Below are positions 11,461 through 22,878 of a stretch of 64,000 nucleotides of DNA, piece by piece. A program made the position numbers and the translations under genes. The notes beneath the pieces were generated by a model. It was not told the origin of the DNA. It did not search any database and saw only the letters and a list, made by a program, of their open reading frames with translations. The stretch's first letter is position 1, and every line of letters begins with the position of its first letter. This stretch comes from Euryodendron excelsum (lineage: Eukaryota > Streptophyta > Magnoliopsida > Ericales > Pentaphylacaceae): positions 29,228,001-29,292,000 of the forward strand of contig CM065388.1 in assembly GCA_033060915.1 (NCBI GenBank). Reading direction: 5' to 3'.

Positions 11461-12833
11461 GAGAGCTTTATGCAATGCATGTCCTAGGGTGCCCCTCTTC
11501 AGAGGGGAGACTATACATGGTGCATTGGCTCACTTTTGGAGATATGGGATTTGCCCCTATATGTAGATACCTTACTGTCGAGTGAGAACCTTCATCCATT
11601 CATACAATCATCCCTCAATTCATTCGCAAAAATAAAGAAGTATATTGAACTTTGGGTTTAAGATACAAGAGAATTGAAATGTATTTTAACAGAGGGAAGG
11701 GGGAACATTTTCCCTTGGACTTCCACCTATCTAGTTTTACAAAGCAAAACCTAAACTACTCTTGAGTCTTCGGATTCGCCTTTGTTGGATTCAATGTCGA
11801 GGAGGTCGTTGGGAGACCTTGTTGATCGATTGCCCCTATCTCCGTGAGCATAGAGAGATTAGGGCCCCTCTTATGGAATGAATTGATGTACATGTTATGA
11901 GTCCTTAGGGTTACATGTGAACTCTCAGGGTTTAGGTAGATTTAATGCAAGGGAGAGTGAACTAGGTAACACTCTCTTTGGGTTGATCATATGCATGAGA
12001 ATGCAGTGACTTGAGTTACTTGGAACTCTCATCTTGACATGGAATATGGAATGCGTGAAAATGGATGCATATAGTATAAGGAGAGAAAATACAGTTGAAG
12101 TAAACATGTATGCATGAGCAGTTAGACAGTCATTATAACAGTAAGAATATAGTCATTATAACAACAGGAATAGACATGTATAGATGAAAAATAAGAGCAG
12201 TCGCCCTTTCTTCCTTAGTTTTGGAAAATGGTGCGCGTGTCTTAAATCCGGCAGAGGTTCGACTATGCATGGTGTCTATATGAGTATGAGGTTGAGGGTT
12301 AACTAATACGTCCTAAAAAAGCTTGGTCCCCGGATCTTCAAACCTAGGCCCACTCCCCGAGGTGGTGCCATGATCGGTTGGTGATCCGAGCGGGGGAACC
12401 ATCAAGAGGCCGTAAGCGAATAAACTGACACAACATCTTGCCCACAACCAATATACTATTCCCTCTTTCTAACTAGAAGGGTCGTATTCGGGTAAAAATG
12501 CAAGTATGTAGAATGCAAGTGCACATGCAGTGTGTGTGTGATTTTTGAAAGCGGAAGAAAGAGCCCAACAACTCCCATTCATCCTGTTCATCACATTCAT
12601 GCATGGCAGTTAATAAAATTTAAATAAAAGTGCACCTACAAAACAAAGATACAATAGTTAGTATGTGGATAGCAAACTTAATACAAGATAATATGAATAA
12701 ATGCATTTTTTTTTAAAACACTGTTGAAAATTTGGTTTTGAAGATTTAAAGTGAATAAGATTGAACAAGTTAATTAAAGACTCTACATGGGTAAAGGGTA
12801 AAGAGGCATGACTAAGGCCTAACCCTCTAAGTG
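11397..12833 (-). other. 5' leader between PBS and gag, E2
   Basis: About 1.4 kb without a credible reading frame. Both other copies have lost this segment, so conservation cannot be judged here. It includes a GT run near 12530 and A/T-rich stretches. If the proposed splice is used, this segment is removed as intron from gag mRNA but kept in genomic RNA, where packaging signals would be expected. Confidence 0.5.
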
Positions 12834-12851
12834 TCCCCAGTAGAGTCGCCA
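12834..12851 (-). other. Primer-binding site, tRNA-Arg type
   Basis: The minus strand reads TGGCGACTCTACTGGGGA, starting 2 nt after the 5' LTR end (ATA at 12854). This is the form known for Ogre/Tat elements, which prime from tRNA-Arg. It fixes the element's orientation and the LTR boundary. Confidence 0.85.
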
Positions 12852-12853
12852 GC

Positions 12854-15800
12854 TATCGCGCCCAGATTTTTCACACTCGAGGAATACACACACAATCGAA
12901 AAAGATATTGTACTCTCTCGTTAGAACTCACCCTCCTACGAGAATGAGTGCGACTATTTTTGAATTGAAAATCGATTTAAATAAAGAGTTTTTGGAAAAC
13001 ATTTGGAGTCGCTACCTAACTTGATTAAGGTGAGTTAGGTCATCTAAAAACTAAGCACAATCCGAAAACTATACTTAGGATATTTGAAAATGATTTTGGA
13101 AAATACTACCTCTAGAGAGGATTTTTAAGAAAATAGGTTGTTTGGCAACATTTGGAAAACATTTAAACCCTTTTTCAAAATAAACTCTATTTTGGTATTT
13201 GAAAACAGTGGTCCTAGGTTCGGAGGTTGGTTACGTGTAGGGAAGACGCACTAAGCCATCACCCTACCCAACCCTCGCGGTACCTACATGTCTATTTACC
13301 CTAGATTCACCTATAAGAGTCTTCAATTAACAAATGTCCAATCCTATTCACTTTAGAAGAAAGAATGTTTAAAAAAATATGATGCATGAGATGTAAGTGC
13401 AAGAAAAGAAAGTTGGAAATAGATTTGGGAAGAAATTGATTTGATTAAAAAATGAAAAGTTTTAGAAATTGGAAATAAAAATTTGAAATTGGAAGTTTGA
13501 AATAAATCATGGAATTTGAGATTTGAAAAAGGTGGTGACCGCACCTACGAGGGTTGCCTACGTATCCTTTTTGAGGAATTACGTCAGTCGTAGTTCGGAC
13601 AAGAGTCTGATAGAAAGTAGAAGGTATGATGGGAAGAAGAAATTGAATTGGAATTTGGATTTGATTTCAATTTAGAACAGAAGATTGAAATTTTCAAATG
13701 GAAGAATAGATACCCTAGACCTAGGAAGATAGGACTTAGAAAGGACTCGAGATTCAGAAATACTTGACTTGAAAGTTGGACTTGGAAGATTAGGAAAGAT
13801 GAGATTTAGAAAAGATTCAAATTAGGAAAGGTTCGAATTAGGAAAGTTTAATTTTAGCAAAGTTTTGAATTAGGAAAGGTTTCATTTTAAGAATGTTTTG
13901 AATTAGGAAAGTTTTGAAAGTTGGAAAGATTTGAAAAGATTCGAAGTTTAGGGAAGTTTAGAATTTTAGAAGGATTCAAAGTTTGAGTTTTAGAAATTCT
14001 TAAAATTTGGAAAGGTTCGAATTTAAGAAAGATTTAAAGATTTAGATTTGGAAAATTAAAATTTGGAAAAGTTGGAATTAAGAAAGGGTTGAATTAGGGA
14101 AGATTTGGAAGCTTAATGTTTAAGGAAAGATTTGAAAGTTTTGGGAAACTTATGGTTTAGGAAGGTATGAGATTAGGAAAAAGCAAATTAGGAAAGGTTT
14201 AGACTAGGAAGGATTCAAATTCCTATTTCCTAAAACAAGGGATTGGATTTTGTTTCTAAAAAGAGATGTTTTGATTTTGTTTTAAAAAATGGAGGATAGG
14301 ATCTAGTTTCCTGAATGGGAGATTGGATTTGGTTTCCTAAAGGGAAGATTTGATTTGACATAAATTTGAAAAGATGTAGTTTTTAAAAATCCTAGTATTG
14401 GGAAGACTATAGTTTTGACGTAGAAAAGAGGATTTGAAAATATATATAGTTTTGATGTAAAAAACGAGATTTTAGAAACCTAGGTTTTAAGGCAAGATTG
14501 AAAATCTTGTGTTTGGGAAGGAAAGTTAGGATTTCCTAATTGTTGGCTCCAGGGTTTAACTTAGACTCTAACAAAAGAGATTTTGGAAAGTGAGTTTTTA
14601 GAAAGGTAGATTTTTGGAAGGAAATCCTAGAGAGGACTTTCTAGAAAGTGAATTTTGAAAAGAGAGTTTTTGGAAAGAAATCCTAGTGAGGAGTTTTTAG
14701 AAAGAGATTTTTTAGGAAGAGTTGTTTAGGAAGGAAACGTAAGGAGCATCTTTGGAGAGTGAACTTTCAATAAAGCGTTTTTTCAAAAGGAGCTTTTAGG
14801 AAATATGTTTTTGAAAAGAGATTGTTGGAAAGGAGTTTTTGAAAAACAATTTTGGAAAGGATATTGGAGAGAGTTTTTTAAGAAGGAAACCTAAGGAGTG
14901 TTTTTAGGAAAGAAATTTTGAAGAGAGTGTTTTGGAAAGGATTTGAAAAGGAAGTTTTGAAAATAGATTTTTGGAAGGAGTTTTTAGAAAACAATTTTGG
15001 AAAGAAGAGTTTTCGGAAAGCATGTTGAAAAAGAAGAGGGTTTTAGAAAGAGAGACTTTTGAAAAGAGAGCTTTTAGAAAGTATACAAAATATCTCACTT
15101 TCCTAAAGCAATTCTAACCATAAGAAGGTTAGGATCACTTTAAGATAGTGGTTTTGAAAACAATGTTTTGAAAATATGGACCATATTGGTCACTTTAAAT
15201 GTAACACTTTCCTAAAGCAACCCTAACCATGAAAAGACTAAAATCACCTTAGGATTGTGATTTTGAAAAAGAAGATTTTGATGTAAGCTTTTAAAAACAA
15301 ATTTTAGAAGAATGCAAGATCATGATATGCACAATGCAAAGAGGGTCGTGAACATACAAGGTTAACGGCTTTACCACATAATCAACGGGGCCAAACCCAT
15401 GTGGTCTCTGATTAGACTAAAAGAAAGCCCCGGACATGGTGACTTTCCAATAGCATAATCCTACACATGGATCGGAAAATTTCTTGTTTCAGGCATGCAA
15501 GAAAGGGGGGAAGAAGATGGGGGATTAAAATAGAAGAAAACCCAAGTGGGTTACGAGAGAGAAGAGAGGGGGGAAGATGCGAAAACGTAAATAAGAAGCC
15601 TACCTTATATCTTCTTTATTTTGCTTAGCTTTGTGCGCTTTGCTTTGCTTGTCTTGCTTCGGTCTTCACTTCAGTCTTAGTCTTAATCTTCGAGTGTTTG
15701 CTTCGATCTTCAAGAGCTTCAGATTGCAGCACTTCAAGTCTTCAAAGAAGACTTTGGAGGCTAGTGTATGAGTGTATAGAAGTGTATGTGAGTGTATAGG

Positions 15801-17601
15801 AGGCTGAGGTTTGTGTATGGAGGCTAGGGTTTAGAAAACCTAAGGAGACTAGGGTTTAGAGAGGCTATGAGCTCTGTATATCGAAAAGTAGGGTTTTTAG
15901 ACTGAGTTTGAGAACCTCTTTTACATTGGAGGAGGTTCTGTATTTATAGACAAGGGAATGACATGGCGCCTGTTGCAGTGGCGCCAAGCCAAAAATGCTT
16001 CTGTAGTGGCGCCAGCCAGTTAGGAAAGTTTTAAGGTCGGTAAGCAACGTATCTTGAGATGATTTGGGCACCTGTACTAGTGACTACCATGCAATTTTTA
16101 GCCTGGCTTCACTAGGAGTGACTCTGGAAATTTCGAGAATGACCTGGAGGGCCGAAAAAGGGCAGGAATCCTTAGAATAGAGTCCCGGAGGTATTTGATT
16201 TGAAAAAGGATGATAAAATGTGTTGGACAGGTTGACCGAGCCATTAGGGGCAAAACGGTCAACCAGGCCGAAAAGCTGCTACGACAGACTCAAAATGTCC
16301 CGAAAGAAGACTTGAGATTTAGAAACATTATTTAGAATGTTCCCTAGAGGCTACCGGTTTGATACCCAGAGTCGTTGTGGTTGGAAAAGGCGACCGGCCT
16401 ACCAAGTGCAAAACGGTCATTTTGGACTGAGTTTACTGGAGCTGACTCGGAATGATTCGAAAAGATAAAGGAAGGTCAAGGATATTATAAAAAGCATTGT
16501 TGGGAGGTTACCGATTTGATACCCGAAGCCGGTGTGGTCCTTGAGGCGTTCGGATGCCTAGGGGCAAAATGGTCATCTTGACCGAAAAGCCTCAGAACTA
16601 GCCTGAAACTGACTAGAAGGCACCTAATCATGCCGGATCATCTCTAAGACGATCTTGGAAGGGTGGGCTTACTGTTTTGAGGACTTAGGTATTATCTCGA
16701 GAAACGTGTCAAAAAATGGCCCCAGGGGCAGTTTGGTCATTTTTCATCGAAATGGGCTAGCAGATACCGGTGTTGACCTGGGTTTTGAGTGTTTCTGCCA
16801 CTCTGATGGCGGTCTCGTGATATAGGGGTTTGTTGGCAATTCCCTATATCGACTTGCTTGTGAGTATTTCCGCTACTCTCACGGTTTGCGATCATTCTCG
16901 AGACTGCCTGATCTTGGGAAGCTACTTAAGAGACTTAGCGCCTGAGAAGTCAACTTTCTCGAAAGGCGTGCCAAAACGGATATTTATGCATTGGCGGGCT
17001 AGCAGGCACCAAAGGTGGACCATTCTACCATCTAGGGGACTTGGGTTGTCGTCTTAGTCGACAGGTTTAAAGGAACTTACCGTTCTTAAGAGATTTTTTC
17101 GAAAAACGTACCGAATTAGATAGACTTACCGTCTCGAAGAATCAGCTTTCTCGAGAGAGGGATTGGAATTGGAATTGGAAAAGGGGTTGGAAAGGGGTAT
17201 TACCGTCTTCAAAAAGACGTGTGTGTTGGAATTGGAAAGGGGACTTACCGTCTTCGGAAAGACGTGCCTATTGGAATATGGAAAGAGGACTTGTTGTCTT
17301 CGAAAAGACATGCCTGATTTGGAATATGGAAATGGGATTTACCGTCTTTGGAAAGACGTGCCTGATTTGGAATTGAAATTGGGATTTACCATCTTCGGAA
17401 AGACGCGCCTGCTTTGAAATATAGAAAGGACAATGCCCCTAAGGGCATTTTGGTCATTTTGCCTCGATTTGGGCCTGGTGGGCCCGCAAAGCGATGGATA
17501 GACGAGATTAGGACTAGAATTCTAGAATATGTTCATATTGACTTGAAATCAAGTCTGGATGGACTGTAGACTGCCGAGCAGTCAAAAATGGGGTGCTTAC
17601 A
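12854..17601 (-). mobile_element. Giant LTR, copy 3 (5' LTR of E2, complete)
   Basis: 4748 bp. The minus strand starts TGTAAGCACCCC at 17601 and ends GGGCGCGATA at 12854, where the canonical final ACA has become ATA. The purine-rich U5 array is at about 13620-15085, the stem-loop at about 15091-15145 and the TATA box at 15941-15949. The 81-bp array is replaced by shorter GTCTTCGGAAAGACG-containing units (about 17130-17410). Confidence 0.9.
15604..16015 (-). promoter_or_regulatory. LTR copy 3 promoter and leader exon
   Basis: TATA box on the minus strand at 15941-15949. Two GGCGCC-containing blocks lie upstream at 15963-16015; the middle palindrome is lost. The leader ends ATATAAG|GTAGGC, with the intron starting at 15603. 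Splicing to 11395 would remove 4208 nt. Confidence 0.6.
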
Positions 17602-19184
17602 CCCAATAGGCTTTGCGCTCTATTTTCATCAGGAGGTGACATGCCTTCTTATAGACTAGCCTATAGGGTAATGCGCCAAGTATGGTCTTGTAAGCGATGC
17701 AGTAAGCCCATAAAGCATCCACCAACCTTAGGGACCAATCTTTCAGATTAGGATTGATGGTCTTCTCAAGAATGTGTTTGATTTCATGGTTGGCCAAGTT
17801 AACTTGGCCTTGGGTTTGTAGGTGGTAAGGAATTCCAACCTTATACTCAACACCATACTTGTGTATGAAAGTGCCAAAGGGCCTATTGAAAAAATGGTAA
17901 CCCCCATCACTAATGATAGCCTGGGGCATGCCAAACCTAAAAAAGATGTTTTCTTTCAAGAATTTTAGGACCACGTGGTGGTCATTGGTCCTAGAGGCTA
18001 TGGCTTCAATCTATTTACTCACATAATCAATAGCAACTAAGATGAAGAGGGAACCAAAAAAGCTAGGAAAAGGCTGCATGAAGTCTATCCCCCAATAATC
18101 AAAGATTTCAAGAATGGTAATGGGGTGAAGAGGCATCATGTGTCACTTAGAAAAAGTTCTGAACCGTTGGCACCTATCACAAGCTAGGCAAAACACATGG
18201 ACATCCATAAACATAGACAGCCCATACAAACCACATTGAAGTATTTTGGTCGTGGTCTTCTTAGAGAAAAATTAACCCCCACAAGCTTGGGAGTGACAAA
18301 ACTCCACCACACTTTGAAACTCATTATTGGGCACACACCTCCTAATGACTTGGTCTGGACAATACTTGAATAAGTAAGGCTCATCCTATGTGAAATAACG
18401 CACATTCCTAAAGAATTTGCGTTTGTTAAGAGAGGACCAATGGGATGGAATCTCACCGGTTGCAAGGGAGTTAGCAATGCCCTTGTACCAATGGATTGAC
18501 CCTTGCTCAATGGCATGAACTTGGAAGAGATGCTCATTTAAAAAATGTTCATTGATAGGAGGTGACTCAGTAACTCCCGCACCTAGGGGAAGTCTAGACA
18601 AATGATTAGCAACAACGTTCTCAACCCCCTTGTTGTTTCTAATTTCAATGTGGAACTCTTGTAGCAAGAGAATCCACCAAATGAGATATGGTTTTGCATT
18701 CGGTTTGGTCAAAGGGTATTTAAGAGCGGAATGGTTGGTATAGATGATGACTAATGAACCGGTTAAGCACGACCTAAACTTGTCTAATACAAACAACACG
18801 GCTAAGAGTTCCTTCATAGTAGTGGTATAGTTGATTTGAGCATCATTAAGGGCTTTGCTGGCATAATAAATAACATGAGGCTTCTTGTCTACCCTTTGAC
18901 CTAATACTGCCATCACGGCATAATCTCTAGCATCACACATAAGCTCAAATGGAAGAGACCAATCGGGCAAATCTATGATAGGGGCGATAGTCAATAACCC
19001 TTTAAGCATTTCAAAAGCTTCCTAACAAGAAGGTGTCCATGCAAATGGAACATCTTGAGACAATAAATGGCACATAGGTCAAGAGATGGCACTTAAACCT
19101 CAATAAATCACCGATAGAAACAGACATGCCTAAGAAAAGACCTGACATCCTTAACACATCTAGGGGTAGGTAACTTTTGGTACA
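17602..19184 (-). pseudogene. pol: Athila-lineage pol fragment: RT end, RNase H, integrase
   Basis: Minus-strand frame running from the end of the RT (RSFL.HVCFYR) through RNase H (PFELMCDARDYAVMAVLG, HVIYYASKALNDAQ, ENVVANHLSRLPLG). It continues through the integrase zinc finger (ACDRCQR), the integrase core ([25 protein letters not shown]) and the conserved LVYKKACHLLMKIERKAYW. These are close to Athila-type Ty3/gypsy elements. In-frame stops occur near 18386 and at a lost Trp after DYVSK. It is cut at 17602 by E2, whose LTR supplies the last residue and stop. No Athila gag or LTR is visible nearby. Confidence 0.85.
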
Positions 19185-21360
19185 CAAAAATGAGTCCCAA
19201 ACATCAATGTACCATTTTCTTGTATAGAGAAGTTGGTTCTAAATCCATCCTTCACTTGCTTTCTAATTTGCTTCAGTTGTGAATCTTGGGGTTATAATTC
19301 CTAGATTTGATCAAACATCAACGGTCTCAACCGGAACTGTGCTACCAAATCATTAACTCCCTTCATTACGAACTCTACTCCCAAAGAAGTCAAGTCTGCA
19401 AATAATTTTGCTCAGTAACACCTTATGCATGCTAACCTCCCTCAAGATTTTCGGCTTAAAGGATCACCCACAACATTAGCTTTTCTTGGATGATAATGAA
19501 TGACACACTCAGAATCTTTGATGAATTCCATCAACCTTTGTTACCTCACATTCAGATCTCTTTGGATAAACAAATACTTCAAACTCTAATGATATGTGAA
19601 TATTTCTCAAGGTTCATCATACAGATTGTGTCTCCATAATTTTAAAGTAAACAACACTGCTGCTAGCTCCCAATCATGAATAGGATAGTTCCTCTTATGA
19701 GTCTTCAACTGTCTAGAAGCATAGGCAACAACACTACCTCTTTGCATTAACATACAACCAAGACCTTGATGTGAAGTATCACTGTATATCACAAAGTCTC
19801 CATTTCCTGAAAAAATAGTCAACACTGGAGCTGTAATAAACTTAACCTTCAATTCTTGAAAACTATGTTCGCGTTCATCTGACCATTCAAATTTCACATC
19901 CTTTTGAATCAAACTAATTAACAGTACAACAATAGATGAGAATCCTTGAATGAACTGTCTACAATATCTTGCTAGCCCCAAGAAACTTATAATTTCAGAT
20001 ACATTCTTTGGTTGCTCCCAATTTATAATGGCTTCAATTTTCTTTGGCTCAATGCAAATACTTTTATCAGATATTACATGTCCCAAGAATACTACTCTGT
20101 CAAGCCAAAATTCACATTTGCTGAATTTAGCATATAACCGTGTATCTCTCAAAGTTTGTAACACAAGCTTTAAGTGCTCTTCATGGTCTTCCCTATTGTG
20201 TGAATACACTAGTATGTCATCAATTAATAAAATTATAAAAGAACTGAGAAAATGTTGGAATACCCAATTCATTAAATCCATGAAGATAGCTGGAGCATTA
20301 GTCACTCCAAATAGCATCACCAAGAACTCATAATGTCCATACCGTATACGAAAAGAAGTCTTTGAAACATTGTTGTCCTTCACCTTCAATTGATGATATC
20401 CGAATCTCAAATCAATCTTGGAGAATACTTTGGCCCCTTCCAACTGATCAAATAAATCATCAATACATGGTAAAGGATACTTGTTCTTCACCATAACTTA
20501 TTTCAATTGCCAATAATCTATGCATAATCTCATTGTCCTATCTTTCTTTTTAACAAATAAGACTTGAGCTTCCCATGGTGATACACTTGCTTGAATGAAC
20601 TTCCGATCTAACAAGCCTTGCAATTGAGTTTTCAATTCTTTCAACTCTAATGGTGCCATTCTGTAAGGTGCAATAGCTGTTGGAGTAGTCCTCGATAATA
20701 ACTCAATAGAAAACTCCACTTCCCTGTCAAGTACAATTCTTGAAAGTTCATCTGGAAATACATCCACAAAGTCTCGTACCACTGGTATGTCTAACAACTT
20801 CAACTCTGATTTAGTAGTATCAATCACATAAGCTAAATACCCCTCACACCTTTTTTGTAATAGTTTCTTGGCTTCCAAGGCTGATATCAAACAAGTAGGA
20901 ACTACGTCTCACTCACCCTAGAATCTAAACTCTGATTCATTAGGCATTCAAAAGAAAACCTCCTTCTTAAAACAATCAATAGAAGCATGATAGGATGACA
21001 ACCGATCCATACCCAATATCAAAATAAAGTCATTAATTGCCAAAGGAATTAATTCTACAATCAACTTTTTCTCTCCAATTTTCAACACACAATCTTTATA
21101 CACTATTTTCACTATTACCACATCCCCCATAGGTGTAGAGATAAGTAAATGATGTGTCATCATAGTACATGGTTTATGTAGATGCTCACTAAATGCAATG
21201 GAAACAAAAGAGTGTGTAGATCCATGATCTAACAATATGTAAGCATCCTTATTAGCCACAAATATCATACCTGTCACCATCATAGGTGTCGCCTGAGCAT
21301 CCCATTGGGTTATAGCATGTACTCATGCTTGAGTCCATGGTTCAAAAGTAGTCCCTTGTC
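19185..21360 (-). pseudogene. pol: Chromovirus-type pol fragment: PR, RT, RNase H
   Basis: A single minus-strand frame. Protease with LLDHGSTHSF, a DxGxTHSF-type active site. RT with [32 protein letters not shown] (the YxDD site as IDD) and [11 protein letters not shown]. RNase H with [13 protein letters not shown] and HYHPRKANVVGDPLSRK. A linker ends near FGTHFCVP. Stops lie at 20498, 19607 and twice more in RNase H; RT and protease are otherwise well preserved. The sequence resembles Tekay/Reina-type chromoviruses. It lacks the integrase and chromodomain, being joined at about 19185 to the Athila fragment. It also lacks gag, since a PBS lies only about 190 bp upstream. Confidence 0.85.
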
Positions 21361-21544
21361 ACTGTGTGGATGATGATGACACCTCTTTATGCCATTCTTA
21401 CTGGATCAATTCAAGTTTACTACACAATAGATATGACCCACATACCCCTACCAACTTAAACCGACACAACAACATCCTACAGTCCACTGTAACTATAGAC
21501 ACCAACTCAATAACATAGCCTTGGTTTTAAACTTTGACTTAAAC

Positions 21545-21560
21545 CACAACACTGATACCA
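21545..21560 (-). other. Putative tRNA-iMet-type PBS of the chromovirus fragment
   Basis: The minus strand reads TGGTATCAGTGTTGTG. The first nine bases match the usual TGGTATCAG chromovirus PBS. It lies about 190 bp upstream of the recognisable PR frame, too close for gag to have been present. Confidence 0.5.
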
Positions 21561-22878
21561 ATCCTAATCAGGCTTCACTAACACTTTCTTAGGGTGGATG
21601 TGATCACACAGGTCACCAACCAATAAGCAAAATCTCACAACAATCTCAAAGATAGAAATCTTGAGAGGATAACTAACATTATTGTATAAATAAACCATTC
21701 CACAATCCTCCACATATACATCATAAAAAGACTATCAAATTAAACCCATAATAATTACAAATCATATGTAAATAAACTCTACGAACTCTCATTCACTATA
21801 AAACATGCACAAGACCAACAATATAACTAAAAGAGCTCCTTGAAGCTCTTTAACTTGACATGAACAATGACAACGACAACGACAACATTAGACTGAACCT
21901 CCCTCTCCATCTCACCTACAAAACAACCTGTATAGGTGTGAGCTATATATCACTATGCTCACAAAGATAATCAATAATCATAAAGAATAAATGATAAACA
22001 ACCACTAAGTCAGTCATCAGTAGATAATCCACAATCAACAATAAGAAATGCCTCTTATGATGGAATGTATAATGCACAACATATGTGCGTGCTATTTTGG
22101 TAACATTGACTCAATATATCGATAGATTATTAACACGGATGTCCCACAACGACACCTTTTAAGTTAGCCCCACATTGGTCAAACCTTAGGTTAGTCCCAC
22201 ATCAACTAAACTTCCTTCGTGCAATGCAAGATATGCACATAGTATATGTTGTATGCAATATTAACTCATAAGCCACCAATCATATCACAATCATAACCAA
22301 CATAGGCAACAAGATATCCAATTCAGTAAGAGAAGGATTATCTTAAACATCCCACACAATCAACACTAACATTAACATTAATATATTCACTTCAATATAA
22401 ATAAGACTATCTTAAATTTTTCCATAGTCAACACCAACATTCATAACAAGACATTCATTCAATACAAATAAGAATATCTTATATCCCCCCCTTATACAAC
22501 TTATAACCAAAATGGTCTCATTCCTTAGGTTGGACCAAAGTGTCTCGAACTGCTTTTGCACCTAACACGCACCACCATATCAAATTTATAAAGCATATAC
22601 TACATCAAAATTTAGTAAGCATCAATATATGAAATGATACTCCCACTATCATATTAGAATACCAGATAAGTGTGCCAATGCAAAATATGAGTACAAAACT
22701 TAAAAGTTGGAACATTAGTCCCTCAATATAGATTAACTCTTTGAATCACATCAACCTCAAAATAATGAATTTACATTCTTGATCAGTTCATATAAAAATA
22801 GGCTTAAATACCTTTAATATGATAGGTCATGGGTCAAAAATTCATTTCGAATGAAGAAGTTTTGTCTAATGAAAGATG
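21561..22878 (-). mobile_element. AT-rich remnant, probably the chromovirus 5' LTR
   Basis: AT-rich sequence without reading frames, unrelated to the giant LTR. It lies immediately beyond the PBS-like site and is cut at 22878 by element E3. On the minus strand it is T-rich near the PBS, as LTR U5 regions often are. Its outer terminus is lost, and no CA end is obvious next to the PBS, so the LTR call is tentative. Confidence 0.4.

Larger units (their letters stand above)
7881..17601 (-). mobile_element. Element E2: non-autonomous Tat/Ogre-like retrotransposon, 5' two-thirds
   Basis: Minus-oriented element. From right to left: complete 5' LTR (12854-17601), tRNA-Arg-type PBS (12834-12851), leader (11396-12833), gag pseudogene (11306-9291), then pol-less internal sequence to 7881, where copy 2 interrupts it. 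The PMD region and 3' LTR would lie left of the nested LTRs, outside the window. E2 is inserted in an Athila integrase pseudogene at 17601/17602. Its gag and downstream sequence are very close to those of E5 at 49850-52197. Confidence 0.85.

Noticed and set aside
12834..12851. tRNA gene remnant
   Set aside because: Only 18 bases complementary to a tRNA 3' end, next to an LTR terminus: a primer-binding site.
17163..17417. 84-codon plus-strand frame
   Set aside because: Translation of GTCTTCGGAAAGACG-type repeats in U3 of copy 3.
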